From NCBI GenBank assembly GCA_049273695.1, contig JBASRE010000005.1, positions 151,700-215,699 of the forward strand: 64,000 nucleotides of DNA. Reading direction: 5' to 3'. Below the pieces are notes generated by a model. It saw only the letters and a program-made list of their open reading frames with translations. It was not told where the DNA came from and did not search any database. The translations under genes and the position numbers were made by a program. Positions 8,105 to 16,246 of the stretch are shown piece by piece. Position 1 is the first letter of the stretch, and each line of letters starts with the position of its first letter. Source of the DNA: UBA11740 sp049273695. Lineage in GTDB: Bacteria > Acidobacteriota > Blastocatellia > Pyrinomonadales > Pyrinomonadaceae.

Positions 8105-10756
8105 ATGGCGGTCTTATTTCAAGCGACGACGATCTTGAGACTGAGGCGCATGCGAATAGTTGGCATTCTGCTCGTGACGGCGTTAGCAGCACCGGCGCTG
8201 CTCGGCCAGTCGCCCCCAGCCGATCCCTGGCTCGACTTTCCCTCGTACGACTCCACCATGCTCTGGTACCTGCGCCAAGGCGCAAGCGTCAAGGAGGCCA
8301 AGCGGCTACTTGCGCAAAACTCCGCCTCACCTGAGACCTTCAGGCGTCTCGTCGGTGCTGGCCGGCGCGACGATGCGTTGTTGTTATTGAAACGAACCCT
8401 TGAAGTAGCCGACGCCGAACAAACGATTGCCGCAATGCATGCCCTGAGCGAAACGGTGTTCCAGTTTCAGCGGGATCAAACGCGCTCATACACCGAGACC
8501 ATTCGCCAACTGATTGGTCCTGCGCGCGCTCTGGTCGCCAGGCTCCCGCGCGAAGACGCCGCCCGCCTGGCGCGGGAGATGCTCACGATCGACGCCTCAC
8601 TCGAGAGGGGTCAAAGTCCGAGCTGGACCGACAGGCTGACCCAGTTCGTCCGTGATTACGACGGCACTGAGGCCGCGCTGCTCGCCCAAGTCGACTTGCT
8701 CATGTCGGATCCCAGGCAGATGCTGAAACGGGTCGCCGATCTCGATCAATTCGCCAGGAACCATCCTGGCACGAACGCCGGCGCCAAGGCGCTCTTCCAG
8801 GCAGGCTGGGATCTCCATGTGAACGTCGCAATCACTGGAATCGAACCGCGTGGCTCTGATCCGACTGAGCGCCTCCTGCGCGTGGCGGCCATCGTCAAAG
8901 AGCTGGAGAGCGGCAAGTTCCCGCGCAGTGAATGGGTGGAAAAGGCACCCTCACTCATGATCGGTTTCTTCGTGTCCGACACGCCGCCGCCGGCCTATTC
9001 ACCTGCGAATCTCGATCGGGCGATCGACGCGTACGCTGACTTCGTCCGAACCCACTTGCAGACATCAGCCTTAGGATCCCCAGACGACAGCCTGGGCTAC
9101 GTCATCACGAGCAAGATGGGAGGTTTGTTTCAGTTGAAAGGCGACCGCGTTGGCGGGATCGAGCGGACGCTCGACGATCTTGAAAAGGCGGCGCCAGATC
9201 CGGGTGCGGTGCAATTGTTACGCGCGCAGTACTACGGCCGGCAGTCATCCGCGGGGCCTGAGGCAGATCGAGCGGCGATGGCCGCAAAAGCTCGGGCGGC
9301 GTTGGCCGCGCTGGCCGCGGCGAAACGCGGTACTGCATCTCGGCAGGCGCTCGCGTTCGCGGCGGCATTTGACTACTACCAGCGCGACTACGCGCGCGCT
9401 CTACCCCAGTATCAACAGTTTGTCTCGCTGTATCCGTCGAGCGCATACGCGCCGATTGCGGCGCTGCGCATCGGTGAGTGTTATGAGCAGACGAACGATT
9501 GGCCGAAAGCCGCCGCGGCCTACGCTCGTGCGGCGGCCAACTATCCGAATGAACCGTACGCCCGGGTGCTTGGCGGCGCGTTTGGTTCGCGCGCGCTTGA
9601 TGCGCTCAATCGATTCGAGGACTCCCTGGCGGCCGCCACGCGGGCTTTGAATGGCTGGGACGCAGACTACGGCTTCGAATACTCGATCAGGTCTTCACAG
9701 GAGACGCGGCCCGGGGTGACGACCGGGGCAGTTACAGATCGACTACGCGTCACCCGTGATGCTCTGAGGGTGCGTGTCAGCGCACTCGAACGCGACCTTC
9801 GTAATCCCGGAGGCCGGCTGATGGCGCGCGGTCGGTGGGAACTGGAACAGAACCAGTTCGATGAAGCGAGCAAGACGCTGACGAAGTTCATGCGGCAACA
9901 ACCAAAGTCGCCGGCCCTGGCGGAAGCGCAATTGCTGGTGCATCGAGCCGAACTCGAGTCAGCCCTCGATCTGGCCGCCGTCGAAGGCGCGCACTATGAC
10001 CGGATTAAGGCTGTCGCTGCGCTGGAAGCGATTACGAGAGAACCGTTTGATTCCTACGTCGCGACTGCGGCGCTGGCAAAGGCCGCATTGCTGGTGACGG
10101 AAGGCCAGGCTGATAACGCGGAAAAGCTGATGGCGAAAACGCTGGACTCGTGGGTCGCTAGTCAGCGCGAACTCGCGGCGCGGCCGCCGGCACTGAGCAT
10201 CGAAGCCGACATCGCTGAAATTCGGCAGGTTGTATTTCGGCCGCTTGGCGATCTGCCGGTCTATGGTGGCAAGGGGTGGAATGCGTTCAGGTTTCCCGAC
10301 GCGCTACCTCGCGTCGTCGTCGTTCGCGCAGATCTGGCAGTCAAGACGCCGGATGGCCAAGTTGGCCGCCACACGGTCTATCAGAGATTTCCCGATCTCG
10401 GTCACGTGTTAATGCTTACTTCCGACGAGCTTTCGCTGGTGGCGCGGCTGATGCACACGATTGGCGGAACGAAGAGTCGCGCACCCCGCCAGGTCATGGA
10501 AACACCAAATCAACCGGTCGGTGATTCGATGCAAATCCTTTCGCTGTTTGGGCGGTTCTTCCCAGCGACACCTGGGCACTGGGGCGGGTGGGAGCTCGAG
10601 ACGTATCCGCAAGTGACCCAGATTGAGTTCGTCAACGCCGAACGAACCAAAGCGAACGCCAGCGTCACAATCGGCTATTCGGGGGCGACGGTGGTGCTCG
10701 AAAAGATCGATGGTAAGTGGCGCGCGGTTCGGCTGACGAATCAATGGATAACCTGA
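8105..10756 (+). CDS. Exported tetratricopeptide-repeat-type helical protein
   Basis: The ATG at 8105 is preceded by AGGGAGTG and leads into a signal peptide (RIVGILLVTALAAPALLGQ). An earlier in-frame start overlapping the ggt stop is less likely. The remaining ~850 residues are alanine-rich helical repeats with TPR-like spacing, clearest at about residues 430-500 (YQRDYARALPQYQQFVSLYP, then a unit with ECYEQTNDWPKAAAAYARAA). The last ~200 residues look more beta-rich. It is probably a periplasmic scaffold or lipoprotein-like protein of unknown role, and may be cotranscribed with ggt. Confidence 0.75.
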   Translation: MAVLFQATTILRLRRMRIVGILLVTALAAPALLGQSPPADPWLDFPSYDSTMLWYLRQGASVKEAKRLLAQNSASPETFRRLVGAGRRDDALLLLKRTLEVADAEQTIAAMHALSETVFQFQRDQTRSYTETIRQLIGPARALVARLPREDAARLAREMLTIDASLERGQSPSWTDRLTQFVRDYDGTEAALLAQVDLLMSDPRQMLKRVADLDQFARNHPGTNAGAKALFQAGWDLHVNVAITGIEPRGSDPTERLLRVAAIVKELESGKFPRSEWVEKAPSLMIGFFVSDTPPPAYSPANLDRAIDAYADFVRTHLQTSALGSPDDSLGYVITSKMGGLFQLKGDRVGGIERTLDDLEKAAPDPGAVQLLRAQYYGRQSSAGPEADRAAMAAKARAALAALAAAKRGTASRQALAFAAAFDYYQRDYARALPQYQQFVSLYPSSAYAPIAALRIGECYEQTNDWPKAAAAYARAAANYPNEPYARVLGGAFGSRALDALNRFEDSLAAATRALNGWDADYGFEYSIRSSQETRPGVTTGAVTDRLRVTRDALRVRVSALERDLRNPGGRLMARGRWELEQNQFDEASKTLTKFMRQQPKSPALAEAQLLVHRAELESALDLAAVEGAHYDRIKAVAALEAITREPFDSYVATAALAKAALLVTEGQADNAEKLMAKTLDSWVASQRELAARPPALSIEADIAEIRQVVFRPLGDLPVYGGKGWNAFRFPDALPRVVVVRADLAVKTPDGQVGRHTVYQRFPDLGHVLMLTSDELSLVARLMHTIGGTKSRAPRQVMETPNQPVGDSMQILSLFGRFFPATPGHWGGWELETYPQVTQIEFVNAERTKANASVTIGYSGATVVLEKIDGKWRAVRLTNQWIT

Positions 10757-10774
10757 GAATTGAGAAACTGGATC

Positions 10775-10859
10775 ATCCACAGATTATGCAGACTCAGAAA
10801 TTGAACCATTGATTCAATGGTTCAATGATTCAATTCGCTAATCGGTGTAATCTGTGGAT
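10775..10859. repeat. Nested inverted repeat (ATCCACAGATTA family) between genes
   Basis: Outer arms ATCCACAGATTA (10775-10786) and TAATCTGTGGAT (10848-10859) enclose a second perfect hairpin, TTGAACCATTGA / TTCAATGGTTCAA (10801-10825). The outer word is the one used by the repeat at 531-686. The element occupies nearly the whole gap and ends just upstream of the next start codon. Confidence 0.75.
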
Positions 10860-10868
10860 TGATTCCCG

Positions 10869-11987
10869 ATGAACCTTGAAACTCCGAAAACACCGAGTCT
10901 CGTACTCGACGTCTCGAAGGTTAAGCGCAACGCCGCACGCATGAGCCAGCGCATCAGGCAATTTGGTGCTGATCTTCGACCGCACATCAAGACTCACAAG
11001 TGTATCGAAGTTGCTCGCATTCAAACTGCCGGGCACTCCGGCGCGGTAACGGTCTCAACCCTTGCCGAAGCGCGGGCGTTCGCCGCGAATGGATTCTCAA
11101 AGATCACTTACGCCATACCGATCGAACCAGGAAAATTTGCCGAAGCGATTGAAATCTCCAGAGATTGCGAACTGTCGTTGATAACGGACGATTCTGATGT
11201 GCCAGATCAGCTGAATGACGCGGCCAAACAGTCGAACGTTCATCTGGGTCTCTTTCTGAAGGTCGATTGTGGATATCATCGGTGTGGTGTCGAGCCGACT
11301 GACAGAGCGGCTACCGAGATTCCCCGCCGAATATCTAACGCGTCAAACTTGCGGTTTGCGGGAATCCTGACCCACGCCGGTCACAGTTATCATTGTCAGA
11401 CAAAACCAGAGGTGTTGGCCCTCGCGAAACATGAACGCGATGTGATGGCCGGCTTTGCCGAGACGCTCCGGCAGGAAGTCGGCCAGGTACCAATCGTGAG
11501 TATTGGCTCAACTCCAACTATCACGAGTGTCGATCATCTGGACGGCGTCGACGAAGTAAGGCCCGGAAACTACATCTTTTTTGACGCGTTCCAGGCGACG
11601 CTGGGTAGCTGCTCATTTGCCGACTGCGCGCTTACTGTCGTGGCTTCAGTTGTGCACCGTGACAGAGCGAGACGAAAAGTGATCATCGACGCCGGAGCCA
11701 TCGCGCTATCGAAGGACCGCGGTCCGGTGAGTCTCAATCCGGATTGTGGCTATGGAAGAGTCCTGAACCTCGCGGGCGAGGACCTGAATCTAACAGTCAG
11801 CGAGATGTCGCAAGAGCACGGCGTTGTAATGGTGAAGGATGAGAACACTTTCGACCGTCTGCGAGTTGGTTCGCGCGTTAGAGTTTTGGCAAACCATTCA
11901 TGTCTGACAGCGGCCCAACATTCCTACTACAACGTGCTTGAAGGCGAGAACGTTGTGGACCAGTGGAAGATTCATACCGGCTGGTAG
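10869..11987 (+). CDS. D-serine dehydratase-like / D-threonine aldolase-family PLP enzyme
   Basis: The 372-residue protein belongs to the alanine-racemase-fold type III PLP enzymes of the D-threonine aldolase / eukaryotic-type D-serine dehydratase group. The PLP lysine lies in RPHIKTHK near residue 41. The TVSTLAEARAFA and GGxxTxxS-type segments follow. The C-terminal domain holds the metal-binding His-x-Cys pair in NHSCLTAAQHSYYNV. Members cleave or dehydrate D-amino acids using PLP and a divalent metal. Which substrate is used here cannot be read from sequence. The protein is full length. A repeat cluster begins at its stop codon. Confidence 0.87.
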   Translation: MNLETPKTPSLVLDVSKVKRNAARMSQRIRQFGADLRPHIKTHKCIEVARIQTAGHSGAVTVSTLAEARAFAANGFSKITYAIPIEPGKFAEAIEISRDCELSLITDDSDVPDQLNDAAKQSNVHLGLFLKVDCGYHRCGVEPTDRAATEIPRRISNASNLRFAGILTHAGHSYHCQTKPEVLALAKHERDVMAGFAETLRQEVGQVPIVSIGSTPTITSVDHLDGVDEVRPGNYIFFDAFQATLGSCSFADCALTVVASVVHRDRARRKVIIDAGAIALSKDRGPVSLNPDCGYGRVLNLAGEDLNLTVSEMSQEHGVVMVKDENTFDRLRVGSRVRVLANHSCLTAAQHSYYNVLEGENVVDQWKIHTGW

Positions 11988-12250
11988 GCGCGAAGCGCCG
12001 AGATGCAATAGCCCCGACCGTCAGGTCGGGGAACCAGGTTCGCACAAATCAATGAGGCCCGAAGGGCCGGAATGATCATGCCGGTCCTTCGGACCTCGCG
12101 AACAATTCCTAACGACGTAACCCCGACCTGACGGTCGGGGCTATTTAATAACGGTCCTTCGGACCTGGGCGCGAACTCAATGAGGTCAGGTGGTGCGAAG
12201 CTAGAATCGCAGAATCGAAGGCCTGACCCCATTCGATCCTTGGGCCGTCT
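11986..12250. repeat. REP palindrome cluster
   Basis: The block opens at the stop codon of the preceding gene with GGCGCGAAGCGCC and CCCCGACCGTCAGGTCGGGG. GGCCCGAAGGGCC and GGTCCTTCGGACC hairpins follow. The inverted unit CCCCGACCTGACGGTCGGGG comes next (about 12122-12141). An AATCGAAGGCCTGACCCC word is at about 12216-12233. These are the units that also surround the transposase gene at 13971. Confidence 0.82.
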
Positions 12251-12253
12251 TCT

Positions 12254-13513
12254 ATGCATGAGTGGGACGTTATTGTCGTTGGCGCCGGGGCGGCGGGTCT
12301 TTTTTGCGCAATCGAGGCGGGCAAACGCGGGCGTAGAGTCTTAGTAATTGAACACGCCGACCGGGTCGGCAAAAAGATTGCCATCTCCGGCGGCGGCCGT
12401 TGCAACTTCACCAATACCTGGACCAGCCCCGATAACTTCGTTTCCCGGAACCCACACTTCTGCAAGTCAGCGCTCGCCCGCTACACACCCGCGGACTTTA
12501 TTGCACTGGTTGAAAAACACGGCATCGCCTATCACGAGAAGAAACTGGGCCAACTCTTCTGTGACGGCAGTTCGCAACAGATCATCGACATGCTGCTCCG
12601 GGAGTGTCACGACGCTGCCGTGGAGATTCGCTGCGGCTGCGAAGTCCGTCAGGTGGACCGCCACGAACCTGTTGCAGAGCGCTCGTTCATGCTGCAAACC
12701 GATCAAGGCACTTTTCACTCCTCTTCCGTAGTTATTGCCACTGGCGGGTTATCTATCGCTCCGCTGGGAGCGACCGACTTCGGTTATCGCATTGCGCGAC
12801 AATTTGGGCTGCGCATTGAAGAAACACGCGCCGGCTTGGTGCCTTTAACGCTGCCGGCACAGATTCAGAAGCAGTTGGCGGCGTTAAGCGGAGTCTCGAT
12901 TGACGCCCTGGTCACTTGTCCCGAGTCTCCATCGTTTCGGGAAAACATTTTAATTACACATCGCGGCTTGAGTGGGCCGGCGATACTGCAAGTTTCAAAC
13001 TACTGGAGCCCCGGCGAGTCGATCTCAATCAACCTGTTACCCGATGAAGACGTAATGGAGGTCATTTCGGCGGCCAGAATAATCGAGTGCGATTCAGCAC
13101 CAGGTTCTGCCCAGGGGGCGACACAGGGCGCGACGAAGACAGGAGGACCGAGCTCCCGGATTGAGCTGGTCAATCTCTTATCACGTTACTTGCCGCGACG
13201 GTTTGCGCAGGCCTGGTGCGATCTTTACGGAGCGTCCCGGCTGCTGCAACAGTACAACGGCAAGGAGCTTCAGGAAATTGCGGATAACATTCACAGGCTC
13301 CAGCTTACGCCAGCCGGAACGGAAGGTTTTAGAAAAGCTGAAGTGACAGTCGGAGGCGTCTCTACCGCGGAACTCTCGTCACAAACAATGGCGGCCAGGC
13401 GCGTTCCCGGGCTCTACTTTATCGGCGAAGTGGTGGATGTGACGGGCCAACTGGGTGGCTACAACTTTCAGTGGGCCTGGGCCTCGGCTTTCGCCGCCGG
13501 TCAGGTTGTGTAA
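12254..13513 (+). CDS. BaiN/YhiN (HI0933) family flavoprotein
   Basis: The 419-residue protein begins with a dinucleotide-binding GAGAAGL motif after VIVVG and has the family signature GKKIAISGGGRCNFTN at about residues 37-52. The C-terminal YFIGEVVDVTGQLGGYNFQWAWASA segment is also diagnostic. These are FAD-dependent oxidoreductases; the bile-acid enzyme BaiN and E. coli YhiN are relatives, but the physiological substrate in most bacteria is unknown. It lies between two REP clusters and is probably a single-gene unit. The ATG follows a repeat word with no strong ribosome-binding site. Confidence 0.88.
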   Translation: MHEWDVIVVGAGAAGLFCAIEAGKRGRRVLVIEHADRVGKKIAISGGGRCNFTNTWTSPDNFVSRNPHFCKSALARYTPADFIALVEKHGIAYHEKKLGQLFCDGSSQQIIDMLLRECHDAAVEIRCGCEVRQVDRHEPVAERSFMLQTDQGTFHSSSVVIATGGLSIAPLGATDFGYRIARQFGLRIEETRAGLVPLTLPAQIQKQLAALSGVSIDALVTCPESPSFRENILITHRGLSGPAILQVSNYWSPGESISINLLPDEDVMEVISAARIIECDSAPGSAQGATQGATKTGGPSSRIELVNLLSRYLPRRFAQAWCDLYGASRLLQQYNGKELQEIADNIHRLQLTPAGTEGFRKAEVTVGGVSTAELSSQTMAARRVPGLYFIGEVVDVTGQLGGYNFQWAWASAFAAGQVV

Positions 13514-13527
13514 CTTGGTTATGGGAT

Positions 13528-13910
13528 TAGGCGCGAAGCGCCGTCATGTAATAGCCCCGACCGTCAGGTCGGGGAACCATGTCCCCCCACCAATCAGTGA
13601 GGCCCGATAGGGCCGGAATGATCATGCCGGTCCTTCGGGCCTCCGGAACAATTCTTAACGACGTAACCACGGCCTGACGGCCGTGGCTGCTTAATACCGG
13701 TCCTTCGGACCTGACCGGATGGGTGAGGCGCGAAGCGCCGTTATGTAATCGCCCCGACCGTTAGGTCGGGGAACCAGTTTCGCATAAATCAATGAGGCCC
13801 GAAGGGCCGGAATGATCATCGCGGTCCTTCGGACCTCCGGAACAATTCTTAACGACGTAGCCACGGCCTGACGGCCGTGGCTATTTCATACCGGCCCTAC
13901 GGGCCTATCT
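13528..13910. repeat. REP palindrome cluster upstream of the transposase gene
   Basis: Two successive copies of the same module occur (13528-13718 and 13727-13910). Each contains GGCGCGAAGCGCC, a GACCGTCAGGTC-type hairpin, GGCCCGAAGGGCC or a variant, GGTCCTTCGGACC, and an inverted unit GGCCTGACGGCC. The modules run as head-and-tail pairs, the arrangement seen in bacterial interspersed mosaic elements. No gene is present here. Confidence 0.85.
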
Positions 13911-13970
13911 ATCCGCCATCACCAGCCGATGCAAGAATTATCACATTGCGTACTCGGTTATCATTTCCTC

Positions 13971-14417
13971 ATGGCAGGAAAGCATCTAAGTTTGCTTGTT
14001 CATTTTGTCTGGAGCACCGCGGGCCGAGAGCCTTGGATTGGATCAGATTGGGAAGATGATCTTTATGGAATCATCGGCGGTGTAATGAAGAGGAAGAATG
14101 CGAAGCTAATATGCGCGGGCGGAATGTTTGATCACGTCCATCTCTACACGTCACTTCCGTCAACGATCTCCATCGCGGATTTTGTGAATGCCGTGAAATC
14201 CAATTCGTCTCGCTGGATCCACGAATCCTTTGCTACGCGCAAAGGCTTTGCGTGGCAGGAAGGTTACGGCGCATTTACTGTAAGCAAGTCAGAAGAGCAG
14301 AGAGTAATCAGGTACATTCGAAACCAACGTCGCCATCACGCCAAACGAAGTTTTAAGGATGAGTTCATCGAGTTCCTTGTTCAGAATGAAATTGAGTACA
14401 ACGAAAAGTACTTATGA
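13971..14417 (+). CDS. REP-associated tyrosine transposase (IS200-like Y1 transposase)
   Basis: The 148-residue protein has the single-strand DNA transposase fold markers: HUH motif HVH at residues 55-57, the WQEGYGAFTVS segment (95-105), and catalytic Tyr115 in RYIRNQ, followed by RHH. It lacks the accessory TnpB of IS605 elements. REP palindromes lie immediately on both sides, and the downstream cluster begins four bases after the stop. Such domesticated transposases (RAYTs) bind and cut REP hairpins and are thought to spread them. ATG 13971 is chosen because homology begins there. Activity is likely, since all catalytic residues are present. Confidence 0.9.
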   Translation: MAGKHLSLLVHFVWSTAGREPWIGSDWEDDLYGIIGGVMKRKNAKLICAGGMFDHVHLYTSLPSTISIADFVNAVKSNSSRWIHESFATRKGFAWQEGYGAFTVSKSEEQRVIRYIRNQRRHHAKRSFKDEFIEFLVQNEIEYNEKYL

Positions 14418-14420
14418 GAT

Positions 14421-14742
14421 TAGGCGCGAAGCGCCGTCATGTAATAGCCCCGACCGTCAGGTCGGGGTAACGGTGTTGGATAATCGAAGGAAGTCCGAAG
14501 CGCCGTCATGTAATAGCCCCGGCCGTCAGGTCGGGGGTAACGAGGATTGCCGGTCATCCACAGGCGCGAAGCGCCGTTATCTAATAGCCCCGACCGTTAG
14601 GTCGGGGAACCAGTTTCGCACAAATCAATGAGGCCCGAAGGGCCGGAATGATCATGCCGGTGCTTCGGACCTCGGAAATATTCTTAACGACGTAACCCCG
14701 ACCTCACGGTCGGGGCTATTTCATCTCGGCGCTTGGCGCCTC
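14421..14742. repeat. REP palindrome cluster downstream of the transposase gene
   Basis: Three direct REP units lie at about 14423-14470, 14493-14540 and 14562-14610, with GGCGCGAAGCGCC (shortened in the second) followed by GTAATAG or TCTAATAG and a GACCGTCAGGTC-type hairpin. A GGCCCGAAGGGCC hairpin follows. An inverted unit (CCCCGACCTCACGGTCGGGG ... GGCGCTTGGCGCC) closes the block at 14695-14741. The transposase gene is therefore bracketed by its presumed substrates. Confidence 0.87.
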
Positions 14743-14758
14743 AATCTCTCGCGGCACC

Positions 14759-15124
14759 GATCTTAGTCAACACCAGGACAATCTCAGTTGAGTCAGTGCC
14801 AATCTAAGTTGAGGCCGGGGCGGTCCTAATCGACCGCGGACAAAATGGAATCGAGTTCGGCTCAATCTTAATTCAGGTCGAAGTAATCCGAGTCGCGTTC
14901 CCACCAATCCTGACTTAGCCAAGCGCAATCTAATTCTCGCTCAGACTAATTTAAGTTCCGGTCGAACTAATCCGAGTCTCGCTCGGACTAATCCGATTCA
15001 CGCGCGGCCAAATCTTAATTTGGAGCAGAACAATCTGAGTTTAGGTCGGACTAATTCGAGTCTCGTTTCTCCCAGTCTTCGTTTAGAGCGCACCAATCTG
15101 AGTTGAGCTCAAGACGATTCGGGG
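14759..15124. repeat. Diverged tandem array with an exact 21-base period
   Basis: Unit starts fall at 14759, 14780, 14801 and then every 21 bases through 15095 and 15116 with no insertions or deletions. Consensus is about AATCYNARTYNNGNYC followed by five variable bases. AAT opens almost every unit; units at 14822 and 14843 are the most diverged. In one plus-strand frame the units read as heptapeptides (NPSLART, NLSLGRT, NLSSGRT) and stay open from about 14813 to 15103, but no ATG lies in frame and TGA occurs within units at both ends. Either a decayed heptapeptide-repeat gene or a non-coding array spaced at two helical turns would fit. Confidence 0.8.
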
Positions 15125-15299
15125 CCACTGGTTAAGAAATGTTAGGAAAAACCGACTTTTTCACCCTTATAGGTTGCAGAAGCAGCCTTGGTAAGGATTG
15201 AAATCGCAAAATCGCAGGCGTGACCCTGGTTTAGGGTCTTTTGAAATTCTTTCCAAGAAATTTCCGAAAGGAAACGTAGCGCAGGGTGGGTTTTCTCGT

Positions 15300-15773
15300 C
15301 TAATTCTGTCGGTGTACGAGTTTTTGCTCTAAGGAAGCGCGTTCCTCTTGTGTGGCTTTTACTAACCACAAATCGTTAAAAGCCTGGGTGCAGTAGTACC
15401 ACAATAGAAGCGGCCCAGTGACAATAAGGCCGAAATTACTAATCTGAACTTGTTCCGCTTTTGTCCACTCCAGCTTCGCCTCGCCAAAGGTTTCCCTGCG
15501 TACCTTTACCAACAACGCGCTTAATGCCTTCCCAATGGCGAGGTAAACCAAGGGAGTGACTGCGACAACAATCAACGCTAGAAATAATGCGATTACGACT
15601 CCACCACCATCTTCGGAAATCAACCAGCCAATGAAAAGAGTAATGGCGGCCAGTGCCACGCCAACAAAGATAGCTATCGCAATTGCCGGAAAACCAAAGA
15701 ACGGGGTCAGAAAACCAAAGAACGGGGTCAGGCCTCCGATTCTTCGATTCTTCAACTCCTTGATCCTGTTCAA
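15300..15773 (-). CDS. Small hypothetical membrane protein
   Basis: The frame gives up to 157 residues, with two strong hydrophobic segments (about residues 28-51 and 56-82), a charged stretch (LVKVRRETFGEAKLEWTKAEQ) and a weaker hydrophobic segment near 113-128. The first ~27 residues come from repeat DNA: the near-identical GGTTTTCTGACCCCGTTCTT words give LTPFFGF twice. The true start is therefore uncertain and may have been lost. No family is recognised. It lies next to the 21-base array and is divergent from the large NTPase gene. Confidence 0.45.
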   Translation of the reverse strand: MNRIKELKNRRIGGLTPFFGFLTPFFGFPAIAIAIFVGVALAAITLFIGWLISEDGGGVVIALFLALIVVAVTPLVYLAIGKALSALLVKVRRETFGEAKLEWTKAEQVQISNFGLIVTGPLLLWYYCTQAFNDLWLVKATQEERASLEQKLVHRQN

Positions 15774-15800
15774 ATTGAAGAATCGAAGGCCTGACCCTCA
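15690..15800. repeat. Hairpin of AATCGAAGGCCTGACCC words plus a duplicated 19-mer
   Basis: AAACCAAAGAACGGGGTCAG occurs twice in tandem (about 15692-15731). The second copy runs into AGGCCTCCGATTCTTCGATTCTTCAA, which pairs with TTGAAGAATCGAAGGCCTGACCC at about 15775-15798. The same word appears at 6104 and 12216. The hairpin overlaps the 5' end of the small membrane-protein frame. Confidence 0.65.
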
Positions 15801-15820
15801 AGGAAGACCCTCGGGGGAGA

Positions 15821-16009
15821 TGGACATCAAACAAGGACATTGCCGATTGCCGATTTAAATCGCGGACGGCTAGGGAAGGGGAACAGGCCTGCGATTTTGC
15901 AGTTCTCAAAGAAGCGTGTGAGGAGCTCACACGCGCCCACACTTCTTTGACTATCGGCGTGAGTGCCGAGGCATTTTTTGCTTCTTCCGCCAACAAACTC
16001 GTAGTGTGA
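15821..16009 (+). pseudogene. Possible C-terminal remnant of an unidentified gene
   Basis: A plus-strand frame open from about 15821 to a TGA at 16007-16009 reads as plausible protein in its second half (CDFAVLKEACEELTRAH, then TIGVSAEAFFASSANKLVV). No start codon with a ribosome-binding site precedes it, and upstream it runs into repeat words. It could be the tail of a gene cut by repeat insertion. I do not recognise the family, and chance cannot be excluded for a frame this short. Confidence 0.25.
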
Positions 16010-16246
16010 CTCAAATAGTAGCCGCAGTAGGTGATACCTCTTGACAAGGGTATTGCCTAGGATTACTGTGCCTCCTTCTCAATGTTGTCGGCCCTGCCTG
16101 AGGCAGTGGATTCGTCCTTACGTTAGACCAGCCTTATGCCAGACCGCTGACAATGGGTGCTTGTCAGATGCCATGTTTCATTCTTGACTCTCACAAATCC
16201 ACTACACTCGGCACCCCCTGTCCTTGAGCTTCGGAGAACAACTCAG

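Noticed and set aside
13500..14750. CRISPR array reading of the REP cluster
   Set aside because: Units are palindromes with variable spacing and orientation, not identical direct repeats with equal-length spacers, and no cas gene is nearby.
14759..15124. CRISPR reading of the 21-base array
   Set aside because: There are no separate repeats and spacers: units are contiguous and diverge throughout, with only a few conserved positions.
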